From contig ONEJ01000073.1 in assembly GCA_900316805.1 (NCBI GenBank), positions 1-37,883 on the forward strand: a DNA stretch of 37,883 nt, read 5' to 3'. This DNA comes from an uncultured Lachnospiraceae bacterium. Lineage in GTDB: Bacteria > Bacillota > Clostridia > Lachnospirales > Lachnospiraceae. The notes under the pieces were generated by a model. The model made no database searches. It saw only the letters and a list, made by a program, of their open reading frames with translations, and was not told the DNA's origin. Positions 23,998 through 32,803 of this stretch are shown here, in pieces. The position numbers and the translations under genes were made by a program. Each line of letters starts with the position of its first letter. Position 1 is the first letter of the stretch.

Positions 23998-26712
23998 TTA
24001 TCGTTTTCCTGCTCCCAGGATTTCTTCCCTTAAATTCTCTGCCGTCATCCGAAGTGCTCCCTGACTCATCACTGTCAGCTGCTCCAGTCCGTCATTGGTG
24101 GCCACAAAGATCCGGTACTTTTCGCTTTCATTATGTACCAGCCGCTCGATATAAGCATCTGCCGTCTCGTCCGTGGCCGTATACACCACTTCAATACCGG
24201 CGGAAAGGCTTTGTTCCTTTCGCTCTTTCCGGCTTCCCCCATCGTAAAATTCCTTTTTCCCCGCATTGTCCCTGACCTTATAGGCATCAAACACTACCAT
24301 GACCCTGCTGCCTCTGTACCCCTGATAATTCAGCAGAATGTCCTTAAGCTTATCCCTGGCAGAATCAATATTGATCTTCAAAAGCTCCTTTAGCTCCTTC
24401 CAGGCAAAAATAATATTGTAGCCGTCTACCACCAGGAACTCCTGCCTCTTTTCCTTTGCAGGATAAATGGGATTCCCCTTCTTGTCATATTTCACCGTCC
24501 GGGGCTTTTCCACTTTCGCATCTGCCTTTCTCCGGCTCCATTTCTTTCGCTCCTGATCCTCAACATCTTCACGGCTCATGCCGAATTCTCTGGCATATAC
24601 GTCTGCCAGTTCCTTGTCCAGTTCACAGGAGCTCATGGAAGCAACGGATTTCTCCCAGCTTCCTCGGCGCCTTACCCCCGCCAGCCGGTCTGCCTCCGTG
24701 GCGCTGTAGGCGGATCCATCTGTCTGATAGGCGCGCCCCGGTGGTATCCCGGTTTGATTTTCTGCTGATGCTCCGTATTTCTGCGGATCAAATACTCGCT
24801 CCAGATGCATATAGCGGTCCACCTCATCCCAGGGGACAACGAATCCGGCTCCGTGGGCGCAGAAAACCGATCCCGTAGGATTGGCGGTATCCGCCTCGCT
24901 GTCATAGCCTATGGATGTGATGACCTCCTCACTGTTATGACATACCTCGTATCCCGCCAGCTCCAGGGTCAGCCGCCCCATTCCCCTGGTGCAGGCATGC
25001 ATCTGAACACTGTAATCCTGCATGGTGGATACCGGCGCCGTCCCTTTGATCACGGCATAATCCACTCCACCAACTGACATAAACTCCGGCGATTCGAAGT
25101 TTCCGAACCGCTGTTTAAGATCCGTCATGGCCCGCCCCACGTTTTCCTGAGGCACCTCCAGACAGAATGCATAAACCGGCTCCAGCAGCACACTCTCTGT
25201 ACTTTTCAGCCCCTGGCGGATGGCCCGGTAGGCAGCCTGCCTGAAATCGCCGCCCTCCGTATGCTTGCTGTGGGCCCGGCCGGTAAGAATCGTCACCTTC
25301 ACATCCGTAAGCACGGAACCCGTCAGGACGCCGGGATGCTCCCGCTCCGTCACATGGGTTGCGATAAGTCTCTGCCAGTTTAAATCCAGCACATCCTCAC
25401 TGCAGGCGGAAGCCACCTGGATACCGCTGCCCGGTTCCCCCGGCTCCAGAAGAAGGTGCACCTCCGCGTAATGGCGCAGGGGTTCAAAATGCCCGATGCC
25501 CTCCACCGGCTTTGCAATGGTCTCCTTATAGACGATATTTCCCTGATCAAATACCACAACCACTCCAAACCGGTCTTTGATCAGCTGGGTCAATACTTCG
25601 ATCTGTATCTGTCCCATCATCTGGGCATGGATTTCCTGCAGTTGTTCATTCCAGACAATATGTAACTGGGGATCTTCCTCCTCCAGCTGTTTTAGCTTTC
25701 CCATCATTTCCACCGGATTTACATCCGACGGCAGATGAATCTGATAGCTGAGCACCGGCTCCAACACCGGGATACGGGTATCCGTTTCTGCCCCAAGCCC
25801 CTGACCCGGAGCGGTTGCCGTAAGCCCCGTCACTGCACAGATTTCCCCTGCAGGCACCATCGTTGCACTCTCAAACCGGTCCCCGGAATACAGCCGGATC
25901 TGATCGATCTTTTCCTCCAGTCCTTCGTAAGAGATGAGGTCTTTGACGCGAAGTTCTCCACCGGTCACCTTCAGGCAGGTAAGTCTCGCCCCCTTTGCGT
26001 CCCGGCCGATCTTGTATACCCGGGCCGAAAAATTCCTGCCATAGCTTCCCTCTCTCCGGAAACGGCGGATGCCTTCCAGAAGCTCCTGCACTCCTTCCAC
26101 CTTCAGGGCTGAGCCATAGTAGCAGGGAAAAATCTCCCGATCTCCTATGGCGGAAGCGATGTGCTCCTTATCCACCTTTCCCAGAGCCATATATTCTTCC
26201 AGCAGCTTTTCACTGCAGACGGCAATCTCCTCATAAAAACTGTCCCGGGCGTCTTCCTCCATGCAGGTAAAATCCACACAGCCATCCGACAATTCCCGTT
26301 TCAGCTCTTTGCGCATGCTCTCCCGGTCTGCTCCCGGCAGATCCATTTTGTTGACAAAAACAAAAACCGGAATGTGATAGTGGCGCAAAAGACGCCAGAG
26401 GGTTCTGGTGTGCCCCTGCACCCCATCCGTACCACTGATAACCAGCACTGCATAGTCCAGCACCTGCAGGGTGCGCTCCATTTCCGCGGAAAAATCCACA
26501 TGTCCCGGAGTATCCAATAAGGTAATATCCCCCATTCTTGCCTGTTTGGAAAAAATCGTGATTCCCCGCTGTTTCTCCTGCGCATCCGTATCCAGATGGG
26601 CGTCCTGATGATCTACACGCCCGAGAGTCCTTATCTCTCCGGAAACATAGAGCATGGCCTCTGATAAAGTTGTCTTTCCCGCATCCACATGAGCAAGAAT
26701 CCCCAATACCAA
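23998..26712 (-). CDS. TetM/EF-G-like ribosomal GTPase fused to a C-terminal NYN (YacP/Rae1-type) nuclease domain
   Basis: A 904-residue fusion. Residues 1-640 form a translational GTPase of the TetM/TetO branch: G1 AHVDAGKTT (7-15), G3 DTPGHVDF (67-74), G4 NKMD (121-124) and G5 GSAL (200-203), then EF-G-like domains II-V. The domain IV tip reads GRAHSKHTEGGDF (478-490) instead of the Ser-Pro-Val loop of genuine tetracycline-protection proteins, so drug resistance is not its obvious role. Residues 640-755 are a charged linker. Residues 758-900 form an NYN domain with the PIN-like acids in VVDGYN (Asp763), VVFDAYK (Asp809), TATDETADAYIE (Asp848, Asp852) and ATNDG (Asp874). The known stand-alone relative YacP/Rae1 cuts mRNA in the ribosomal A site. 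The TTG start follows GGAGG at seven bases. It lies 41 bases after DUF4317. Confidence 0.93.
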   Translation of the reverse strand: MVLGILAHVDAGKTTLSEAMLYVSGEIRTLGRVDHQDAHLDTDAQEKQRGITIFSKQARMGDITLLDTPGHVDFSAEMERTLQVLDYAVLVISGTDGVQGHTRTLWRLLRHYHIPVFVFVNKMDLPGADRESMRKELKRELSDGCVDFTCMEEDARDSFYEEIAVCSEKLLEEYMALGKVDKEHIASAIGDREIFPCYYGSALKVEGVQELLEGIRRFRREGSYGRNFSARVYKIGRDAKGARLTCLKVTGGELRVKDLISYEGLEEKIDQIRLYSGDRFESATMVPAGEICAVTGLTATAPGQGLGAETDTRIPVLEPVLSYQIHLPSDVNPVEMMGKLKQLEEEDPQLHIVWNEQLQEIHAQMMGQIQIEVLTQLIKDRFGVVVVFDQGNIVYKETIAKPVEGIGHFEPLRHYAEVHLLLEPGEPGSGIQVASACSEDVLDLNWQRLIATHVTEREHPGVLTGSVLTDVKVTILTGRAHSKHTEGGDFRQAAYRAIRQGLKSTESVLLEPVYAFCLEVPQENVGRAMTDLKQRFGNFESPEFMSVGGVDYAVIKGTAPVSTMQDYSVQMHACTRGMGRLTLELAGYEVCHNSEEVITSIGYDSEADTANPTGSVFCAHGAGFVVPWDEVDRYMHLERVFDPQKYGASAENQTGIPPGRAYQTDGSAYSATEADRLAGVRRRGSWEKSVASMSSCELDKELADVYAREFGMSREDVEDQERKKWSRRKADAKVEKPRTVKYDKKGNPIYPAKEKRQEFLVVDGYNIIFAWKELKELLKINIDSARDKLKDILLNYQGYRGSRVMVVFDAYKVRDNAGKKEFYDGGSRKERKEQSLSAGIEVVYTATDETADAYIERLVHNESEKYRIFVATNDGLEQLTVMSQGALRMTAENLREEILGAGKR

Positions 26713-26752
26713 GCTAATCCCTCCTATCGCCTGCGGTTTCGTTCTCTGACTC

Positions 26753-28039
26753 TTACACCAGAGTATTCACCCCATTAATGGCCGCATGCTCGCCGTCTCC
26801 CATGGGAATGACAAGACATTTCTTCCCATCGATCATCTTTGACTGAATCTGAGCCGCCTTCTCCGGCTTTACCCGAAGCACTACATCATAAGTCTTCGTC
26901 TCAGCAATGTAGTTGTCAATTTCTTCCTGTTTCTCCACCAGCTGAGTGGTTCGCTCCTTCAGCTCGTCCTCTTTCTGGTTCAGCTGTATCGTCAGGCTTC
27001 CCACCTGATCCTCCAGGGCCAGCTTCTCCACCCGCAGTTCATTCTGCACCAGCGCCTTGGAATCAATCACATGCTCTGCCACCGGCGGCTTCTCGCCAAA
27101 GGCCTCATCCACGGACTTCTCAATGCGGGAAGCCTTTTCCTCTGAAATCTCACTGTCTGCCAGAAGCTTCCCCACGACCTCTTTGTCCAGCAGGAACACA
27201 TCCTCCTCGTCCTCATGGTTCTCCTGATACTCGTCAATCATATTGCTCAGGTTCTGTTGAATATCCAAAAGCACATCAGCGGTATGCTCATCCTCTGCCC
27301 CCAGCACATTTCGCACAATGGAATGGAAGGCCATCTTCTGCTCCGTGGCCGTCCGCTCTATCCCGCAGCCAAGACCATTTGCCATAAACTCCGAGTGGGG
27401 CTCCTTGGTATTTTTCGTATAAAACAATGTAGAATGAATATCCGTACTGCGGTCATTGAAGGCCGGAAACAGAAAGGCCGTATCCACAGGCCCTACCACC
27501 CAGTCCCGCACCCGGGGACCGATCCGCTGTTCATCCTCCAGAAATCCCAGTCCCGGCTTGGAGAGGTCCACCGGACAGATGGCACAGATCAGATACTCGT
27601 ATACCTCCTCAGACTCATCCAGATTGTTATTATCACTGGTGCGGGTCATGACATCGTAAGCGTCATGGAAAAGCACGATCAGATAATTGCCTGCGTGGTC
27701 ATAAGTATCGATCACCAGATCATAAAAGGTATCTAACAGCGCCTCGTCCTTCAGCTTCGTCTCCCGTAGCGCCATGAGGATCTGCTGGCGTCCTCCCACC
27801 TCTTCCTCCTGAAGAGGGAAGTGCAGCTCCAGCAGATTGTTGCCCAGAGTTCCCGACAAAGCCTTGTTGGCAATCTCCAGATATTTGTAAAATTCCTCTT
27901 CCTCCAGATTTAAGAAGGTGTTGCCGAATTTGCAGATTTTATTGTGGTTTCCATCCACATAGCAGCCGACGACCCTGGTAAAGGTAGCCGCCTCTTTTTT
28001 AAATCTTCTTTTAATTTCCAATACTTCTTTCTTGTTCAT
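26753..28039 (-). CDS. DUF4317 domain protein
   Basis: A 428-residue cytoplasmic protein with the features of DUF4317, a family common in Lachnospiraceae with no known function. The N-terminal part begins MNKKEVLEIKRRFKKEAATFTRVVGCYVDG. The central part contains conserved-looking blocks (CAICPVDLSKPGLGF, WVVGPVDTAFLFPAFNDRSTD, NGLGCGIERTATEQK). Residues about 330-385 are a charged heptad-rich coiled coil (LALEDQVGSLTIQLNQKEDE), and the last 45 residues form a small separate unit. The ribosome binding site is weak. It sits between methionine aminopeptidase and the GTPase-nuclease fusion in one gene string, which hints at a translation-related role, but this is only context. Confidence 0.9.
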   Translation of the reverse strand: MNKKEVLEIKRRFKKEAATFTRVVGCYVDGNHNKICKFGNTFLNLEEEEFYKYLEIANKALSGTLGNNLLELHFPLQEEEVGGRQQILMALRETKLKDEALLDTFYDLVIDTYDHAGNYLIVLFHDAYDVMTRTSDNNNLDESEEVYEYLICAICPVDLSKPGLGFLEDEQRIGPRVRDWVVGPVDTAFLFPAFNDRSTDIHSTLFYTKNTKEPHSEFMANGLGCGIERTATEQKMAFHSIVRNVLGAEDEHTADVLLDIQQNLSNMIDEYQENHEDEEDVFLLDKEVVGKLLADSEISEEKASRIEKSVDEAFGEKPPVAEHVIDSKALVQNELRVEKLALEDQVGSLTIQLNQKEDELKERTTQLVEKQEEIDNYIAETKTYDVVLRVKPEKAAQIQSKMIDGKKCLVIPMGDGEHAAINGVNTLV

Positions 28040-28077
28040 CTTTCTCTACGCCCTTCTGTCATTGTTGGAAATGTCTG

Positions 28078-28953
28078 TTACCAGCACAGCACCTCTGCGC
28101 CGTCCTCTGTCACAAGCACCATGATTTCCCACTGTGCTGAAGGCTTTCCATCCTCTGTATATACTTCCCAATCATTTTCGTCATCTATGTAGATCTCCAC
28201 ACCGCCCATATTCACCATAGGCTCAATGGTAAAGATCATGCCGGGAGCAAGTACCATCTGGGTTCCCCGCTTCGTGTTGTAGCCGACCCACGGCTCCTCG
28301 TGGAATTCCAGTCCCACCCCATGTCCGCCGATCTCACGGACCACGGTATATCCATTGGCATAGGCGTGGTCATGCACCGCCTGTCCCATATCTCCTAAGA
28401 ATCCCCAAGGCTTTACTTCCTTAAGTCCCATCTCCACGCATTCCTTCGTCACCTGAACCAGGCGCTTTTTCTCCGGGCTCACCTCACCGATACAGAACAT
28501 TCTGGAAGAATCGGAGAAATAACCATTCAGGATTGTGGAACAGTCCACATTGATAATGTCCCCTTCCTTCAGAATCACATCCTTAGAAGGAAATCCGTGA
28601 CACACCTGATCATTTACCGAGGTACAGACACTGTAAGGATATCCCTCATAATTCAGGGGAGCGGGAATTCCTCCCATACTGGTGGTCATATCATATACGA
28701 TCTGATCGATCTCTGCCGTATTCATTCCCGCATGGATATTTTTCTCAATATAATCCAGCACGGCGATATTGATCTTGGCGCTCTCCTTAATGCCGGCAAT
28801 CTGGTCCGGGGTCTTGATGAGATCCCTTGTGGGAATCTTGTGACCTGCCTGGGCAAACCGCGCCAGCTTATCATCAAAGGCTGCATGACATGCCTTATAC
28901 TTTCTTCCGCTGCCACACCAGCAGGGATCGTTTCTTCCTAATTTTACAGACAT
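28078..28953 (-). CDS. map: Type I methionine aminopeptidase with N-terminal SEC-C zinc motif
   Basis: Removes the initiator methionine from new proteins at the ribosome. The 291-residue protein begins with a SEC-C motif (CWCGSGRKYKACH, zinc ligands at about 11, 13, 22 and 23), a module that can contact ribosomes or SecB-like partners. The pita-bread catalytic domain has the five metal ligands: Asp137 in NVDCS, Asp148 in YFSDSSR, His211 in GGHGVG, Glu244 in FTIEPM and Glu276 in SAQWEIMVLV. His119 of QVCHGFP is also present. The frame is open upstream into the neighbouring gene; the ATG at 28953 is chosen because the SEC-C motif starts right after it. Confidence 0.95.
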   Translation of the reverse strand: MSVKLGRNDPCWCGSGRKYKACHAAFDDKLARFAQAGHKIPTRDLIKTPDQIAGIKESAKINIAVLDYIEKNIHAGMNTAEIDQIVYDMTTSMGGIPAPLNYEGYPYSVCTSVNDQVCHGFPSKDVILKEGDIINVDCSTILNGYFSDSSRMFCIGEVSPEKKRLVQVTKECVEMGLKEVKPWGFLGDMGQAVHDHAYANGYTVVREIGGHGVGLEFHEEPWVGYNTKRGTQMVLAPGMIFTIEPMVNMGGVEIYIDDENDWEVYTEDGKPSAQWEIMVLVTEDGAEVLCW

Positions 28954-28981
28954 TTCTACTACTTCTTTCTTAAATTTATAT

Positions 28982-29671
28982 TTATTTTTCATAGTCCAAA
29001 GAAACACTGCCGAAGCTTACCCGCTTCCACACTTTCTCATAAACCTGATATTCCTGTTTTTTTAAAAGCTTCTGCCAGGCCTTCCCGGTGAGATCATAAT
29101 CTTCACAGGAACGGTTGTGAAGCTCTGCATAGATCTGCTGGTACTTCTGCGCGTAGGTGATTTTCCGAAGGGCAGCCAGAATATCCTCTTCCCGGATTCC
29201 CATCCGCTTATCTCCCCCATTCTCTGACAGATCATACCAGAAATCTTCTTCGGCCTGCGCCAGGTAATTCTCCTCCTCCTCGTTTAAGGAGATCCCCTCC
29301 TGCATTGCCATTTCATAAAATATTTCATCGTGCACTGCCATCTGCATGGCCGTGTCCCTGGCCGCCACGCGCACATAGGTGCCGCCCACATTGGCGTTCC
29401 AATACCGGGCGGGATTTTCAGAATCATACAATAGCGCCTGCCTGTGTACCTGCGCCTCCTCATAGGCCACGTAAAAGGCCAGATCCCGCAGGGTAAGGGG
29501 CTGTCCGTTGACCGTAACCGCCTCCTGATCCAGAGACTCCCGATAGACCAGTGGATCTCTCTGGCGGTTCTGCCATCTGGTAGCTGCCACAAAAAGAACT
29601 ATGATAAGAAACAGTGCAATCGTGACAAAACATTTATGAATACCACTTCTTACGGGTTTCATTCCAGCCAT
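28982..29671 (-). CDS. Membrane-anchored SurA-N-like hypothetical protein
   Basis: A 229-residue protein with one N-terminal membrane helix (about 14-31, FVTIALFLIIVLFVAAT) and the rest outside. The mature part resembles the helical N-terminal chaperone domain of SurA/PrsA-type foldases (VTVNGQPLTLRDLAFYVAYEE, then a long acidic helical region with NEEEENYLAQAEEDFWYDL). No parvulin domain follows, so isomerase activity is not expected. AGGAACTG precedes the ATG. It begins nine bases after the NlpC/P60 gene and ends 28 bases before map. A role in folding exported proteins is possible but not shown. Confidence 0.8.
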   Translation of the reverse strand: MAGMKPVRSGIHKCFVTIALFLIIVLFVAATRWQNRQRDPLVYRESLDQEAVTVNGQPLTLRDLAFYVAYEEAQVHRQALLYDSENPARYWNANVGGTYVRVAARDTAMQMAVHDEIFYEMAMQEGISLNEEEENYLAQAEEDFWYDLSENGGDKRMGIREEDILAALRKITYAQKYQQIYAELHNRSCEDYDLTGKAWQKLLKKQEYQVYEKVWKRVSFGSVSLDYEK

Positions 29672-29680
29672 ACACAGTTC

Positions 29681-30913
29681 CTAAACCAGTCTTCGGATGG
29701 CGGTGATGGTGTGGCAATTTACCGGACGTGTATCCGTAATTCCTGCCCTTGTAGACTGTGCCTCTACAATACAGCCATTGCCGATATAAATGGCCACATG
29801 CCCCGGATATACTACCACATCTCCCGCCTGAATATTCTGGTAAGCCACCGGCTGTCCCACCGTCTTAAAGGACTGGGAGTAACGCGGGGTACTGATTCCA
29901 AAATGCTGATACACCAGATGCACAAATCCAGAGCAGTCGGCACCATTGGTCAGACTGTTGCCACCCCATACATAAGGATTTCCAACAAACTGTCTCGCAT
30001 AAGCTACAATATCCTCGCCACTTACGTTGGTGACGTTGGATGGGTTATAGCTGGGATCCTGCAGATAGGCATCCCCCCCAATGCTTCCGCTGGAGCCGGA
30101 GCCGCCGCCGGTATAGTTGTTTGCCGCCTGCTGGGCTGCAGCGGCCTCCTGGGCACGCACCAGTTCCGCGTATTTATTCATGTTCTTCTCGTAGTCCTCT
30201 GCCTGCTCTTTGGCTTCTGCCAGCTGTTCTGCGTAGGTATCCTTCTTTCTTTCCAGCCTTGCGATCAAAATATCCAGCTCGCCCTGCTGCTCTTCATACT
30301 GTTCCTTCATTATCAGGAGGTTATCCATCTCCTCTGCTAGCTGTCTGCTCCAGTCCTCCACCTGCTGCACAGCCTCCTCATAGGCATCCATCAGGTCTCT
30401 GTCCGACCGGTAAATGTCGGAGGCGTACTCAATACGGCTTAACATGTCCGCAAAACCGTCTGACTCAATGATAGCTGTCCACAGAGAGTTGTCCGTGCTG
30501 TTTTCATACAGGTACCGGATCCGAAGCTTCATGGCTTCATACTGCTCCTGCTTTACCTTCTCGGCCTTCTCCATGGATTCATCTGCCTTTTTAATCTCTT
30601 CCTGCTTATTTCCAATGGCAGTCTTTAATTCCTGCTGCTTACCCAGAAGTGTCTGCAGACTGGCAGATGCCTCCTCCAGATCTTCCTTTACATTCTGCTG
30701 GTTTCCCTTGATATTCTCAATGTCCTCCTTGGCGTCCTTCAGCTTGTCCTTGTATTCATCCCTCTTGATCTCTGCATCTGTCTTTGCATAGACCGACGGC
30801 ACATAGGAAGCACCTGCCACCATGGTGATCCCCATAACCCCCACAAGTAGAGCCGCACAGACCCGCTTTTTTACTGCTGACGATATTCTGCTTTTATGTT
30901 TTTTATGACGCAT
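29681..30913 (-). CDS. Secreted NlpC/P60 peptidoglycan endopeptidase with coiled-coil N-terminus
   Basis: A 410-residue secreted cell-wall hydrolase of the CwlO/PcsB layout. Residues 1-43 are a signal peptide with a basic start (cleavage likely after SVYA). Residues about 45-258 form a long coiled coil that in relatives is held inactive or docked by FtsEX. A Gly/Ser/Ala-rich linker follows (about 255-300). The catalytic NlpC/P60 domain covers 300-410, with Cys327 in GADCSGF, His372 in GHVAIYIG and a third polar residue after it. It probably cuts D-Glu to diamino-acid bonds in stem peptides during elongation or division. GGAGG precedes the ATG. Confidence 0.95.
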   Translation of the reverse strand: MRHKKHKSRISSAVKKRVCAALLVGVMGITMVAGASYVPSVYAKTDAEIKRDEYKDKLKDAKEDIENIKGNQQNVKEDLEEASASLQTLLGKQQELKTAIGNKQEEIKKADESMEKAEKVKQEQYEAMKLRIRYLYENSTDNSLWTAIIESDGFADMLSRIEYASDIYRSDRDLMDAYEEAVQQVEDWSRQLAEEMDNLLIMKEQYEEQQGELDILIARLERKKDTYAEQLAEAKEQAEDYEKNMNKYAELVRAQEAAAAQQAANNYTGGGSGSSGSIGGDAYLQDPSYNPSNVTNVSGEDIVAYARQFVGNPYVWGGNSLTNGADCSGFVHLVYQHFGISTPRYSQSFKTVGQPVAYQNIQAGDVVVYPGHVAIYIGNGCIVEAQSTRAGITDTRPVNCHTITAIRRLV

Positions 30914-30934
30914 ATCATCCTACCTCCATTGTGT

Positions 30935-30963
30935 TATATATACCTTCTTCTATTTTGTCACAA
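30935..30963 (-). promoter_or_regulatory. Predicted promoter for the NlpC/P60 gene
   Basis: On the minus strand TTGTGA (30958-30963), a 17-base gap and TATATA (30935-30940). The resulting leader would be only about 14 bases, just enough for the ribosome binding site, so this call is tentative. Confidence 0.4.
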
Positions 30964-31002
30964 AATCCATCTTTTTTCCACTGGTTTTTATTACTATTTA
31001 CA

Positions 31003-31035
31003 GAAAATTATAAAATCCCGGGCATTCTGCCCGGG
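31003..31035 (-). terminator. Intrinsic terminator after the small gene at 31043
   Basis: An 8-bp GC stem (CCCGGGCA/TGCCCGGG, arms 31017-31024 and 31028-31035) with a 3-base loop, followed on the minus strand by ATTTTATAATTTTC. It closes the sipL-side transcription unit and separates it from the NlpC/P60 gene. Confidence 0.85.
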
Positions 31036-31042
31036 AAATTTA

Positions 31043-31252
31043 TCATTCTTCCAGCTGCTGACAATTCATGATCCAGACTTCTTTTAATTCTTCGCCATCA
31101 AAATCCAGTTCTATGCTGGTGTAATAACCGCCATCCTTAAAATACCAGGAGTAATAGCCGTAGCCGTCATCCTCATGCATGGATGTGACATTCTCTCCAA
31201 ATACGGTTGCCGCACATGATAAAATTCTAGCATTATCCAACTTTTTTGACAA
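31043..31252 (-). CDS. Small acidic hypothetical protein (69 aa), non-ATG start
   Basis: A short reading frame that overlaps the end of the SipL-like gene by 20 bases and stops just before a terminator. The product is acidic and aromatic-rich (EDDGYGYYSWYFKDGGYYTS, then ELDFDGEELKEVWIMNCQQLEE) and has no signal peptide. Possible starts are TTG at 31252 or TTG at 31240, with no good ribosome binding site, so translation may depend on the upstream gene. It matches no family I can name. It is kept because the residue pattern looks like a folded beta-rich small protein and the position between gene and terminator is right. Confidence 0.55.
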   Translation of the reverse strand: MSKKLDNARILSCAATVFGENVTSMHEDDGYGYYSWYFKDGGYYTSIELDFDGEELKEVWIMNCQQLEE

Positions 31253-32798
31253 TCACTAATTTTTGGCCGGGAGTCAGAGGACCGGCTGGAATTCCGTTGG
31301 TGCGCATCATTTCTTCCTCTGTAGTATGATAACGTTTCGCGATATCCCAAAGGCTCTCCCCCTTCTGCACCACATAGCCGGTAATGCCCGGCAGTTCCGA
31401 CAGTTCCCTGATATCCATGGCTTCCGAACTGATTTCTGAAATAGAATCAAAATGTTCCTCCCGAAGCACCAGTGCCGTCAGGGAAATCAGAGCCTTGACC
31501 TCATACTGCTCACTGTCCAGCAGATTTACCGCCAGCTGGTCAATCCCCAGCTCCAGCTCATAGATCACATCCTTCTCGTTCTCCGAAAGCCCCTGCACCT
31601 CGATCCGCTGCCGGAAGGGTAGCTGCTCCAGCGTGTGTGCCACCGGAAAATGATCATCGGTGGTGGTATAGAGAATATCTACCAACAGAATGCCCTCCAC
31701 ATCCAGAGCATTTTCCCCGATTTCCACCCGGTCAATCTCCAGCTTTCCTTCACAGGAGCTGACCTGCAGTATTTTCTCCTGTCCCTCCTGCAGCTTCATC
31801 TGCTGCAAAAGCCTCTGTTTCGCCTCATTTTTTACCATCAGATTCCACACGCACAGGTCATCCGTCTGGGGAATCAGATGGTTCTTCAGGGAATATACAT
31901 CCGAGAGAATCTCATATTCCTTTTCCTGCCACATGCGAAGTTCCACATCAAAATTTACATCCAGGCTCAGATTTCTCGGCTCCTGGTCCGCATCTGTCAT
32001 AAGATTCAATTCCGTTTCTCCCGGCTTCACCCGTATCCAGTACAGGGACTGCTGCCCCGCCTCCCTTCCGGCATCAATGTTTCCCATAAAAGGTGTTTCT
32101 GTCTCGAACCATTCCATGCCACCCTCAGTGCTCTGGTAAAGCACACTGACGCAGGCGGTACCTCTCACTTGTATCTCGTCTCCCATGCAGGCAGTCTGCA
32201 GACCGCGGATTTCTGCGTTATCATAGACAATTCTCGCTATATTGGGATTCGCTCCGGGCAGCGTAAACTCCGCATGGGTCCGCATAATATCCTTTTTAGA
32301 AACACACAGATCCAGCAGGGTGCGCTTTTCCCTTTTTTCAAGGATTCCCTCCTCTCCCTTTACGGCACAGGCAATCTCCGCGGTAACCGGCTTTTCGCAG
32401 ACAGCCTCAAGGCCTATCACCGCCCGCACCGCAAGTTTTCTGGAATTGATGGCGGTAATATTCAGATCCTCCACCCTCTGGTCCACCCACACGCGGTCAT
32501 CCTCCAGAATCTCATCCATATATATTTTTTCCCGGAAGCTGACCGCATCCGACAAGGTATCCAGCTTGCTGCCCTCGCTGTCACTGCGGTACAGCACCAT
32601 AAACTTCAGCTGTCCCGAAACCCACAGGGCACGGTTTTCGACCTTCACCTCATCAATGACAACACGACCCTTTGTATGTATCATTTTCACAATATCCGGC
32701 TTACTGTCTCTGACAATGCAGTCATCATCTACCGTGATCTGTGTAAACGCCTTTCCTTTTCTCACAATCTGATTCAGCGGCTGTTTCTGTAACTCCAT
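31233..32798 (-). CDS. sipL: SipL-like spore morphogenesis protein (SPOCS/DUF3794 plus LysM)
   Basis: A 521-residue protein. It carries repeated SPOCS (DUF3794) domains, seen in segments such as QITVDDDCIVRDSKPDIVKM and ILLVDILYTTTDDHFPVAHT, and a C-terminal LysM domain (about 474-518, YVVQKGESLWDIAKRYHTTE). This length and order match SipL, which in Clostridioides difficile recruits SpoIVA to the forespore surface to anchor the coat. The ATG at 32798 is preceded by GAGGGAG; an in-frame TTG lies just upstream. The ribosome binding site is inside a long hairpin. It follows veg, an arrangement consistent with a sporulation role. It is the clearest sign that the organism makes spores. Confidence 0.9.
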   Translation of the reverse strand: MELQKQPLNQIVRKGKAFTQITVDDDCIVRDSKPDIVKMIHTKGRVVIDEVKVENRALWVSGQLKFMVLYRSDSEGSKLDTLSDAVSFREKIYMDEILEDDRVWVDQRVEDLNITAINSRKLAVRAVIGLEAVCEKPVTAEIACAVKGEEGILEKREKRTLLDLCVSKKDIMRTHAEFTLPGANPNIARIVYDNAEIRGLQTACMGDEIQVRGTACVSVLYQSTEGGMEWFETETPFMGNIDAGREAGQQSLYWIRVKPGETELNLMTDADQEPRNLSLDVNFDVELRMWQEKEYEILSDVYSLKNHLIPQTDDLCVWNLMVKNEAKQRLLQQMKLQEGQEKILQVSSCEGKLEIDRVEIGENALDVEGILLVDILYTTTDDHFPVAHTLEQLPFRQRIEVQGLSENEKDVIYELELGIDQLAVNLLDSEQYEVKALISLTALVLREEHFDSISEISSEAMDIRELSELPGITGYVVQKGESLWDIAKRYHTTEEEMMRTNGIPAGPLTPGQKLVIVKKVG

Positions 32799-32803
32799 CA
32801 AAA

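Noticed and set aside
23998-26712. Annotation as a tetracycline resistance gene
   Set aside because: The GTPase belongs to the TetM branch, but the domain IV tip differs from true protection proteins and a nuclease domain is attached, so a resistance label is not supported.
31635-32792. Long plus-strand frame of 385 codons
   Set aside because: It is antisense to the well-supported SipL-like gene, and its product has no recognisable domain and odd composition.
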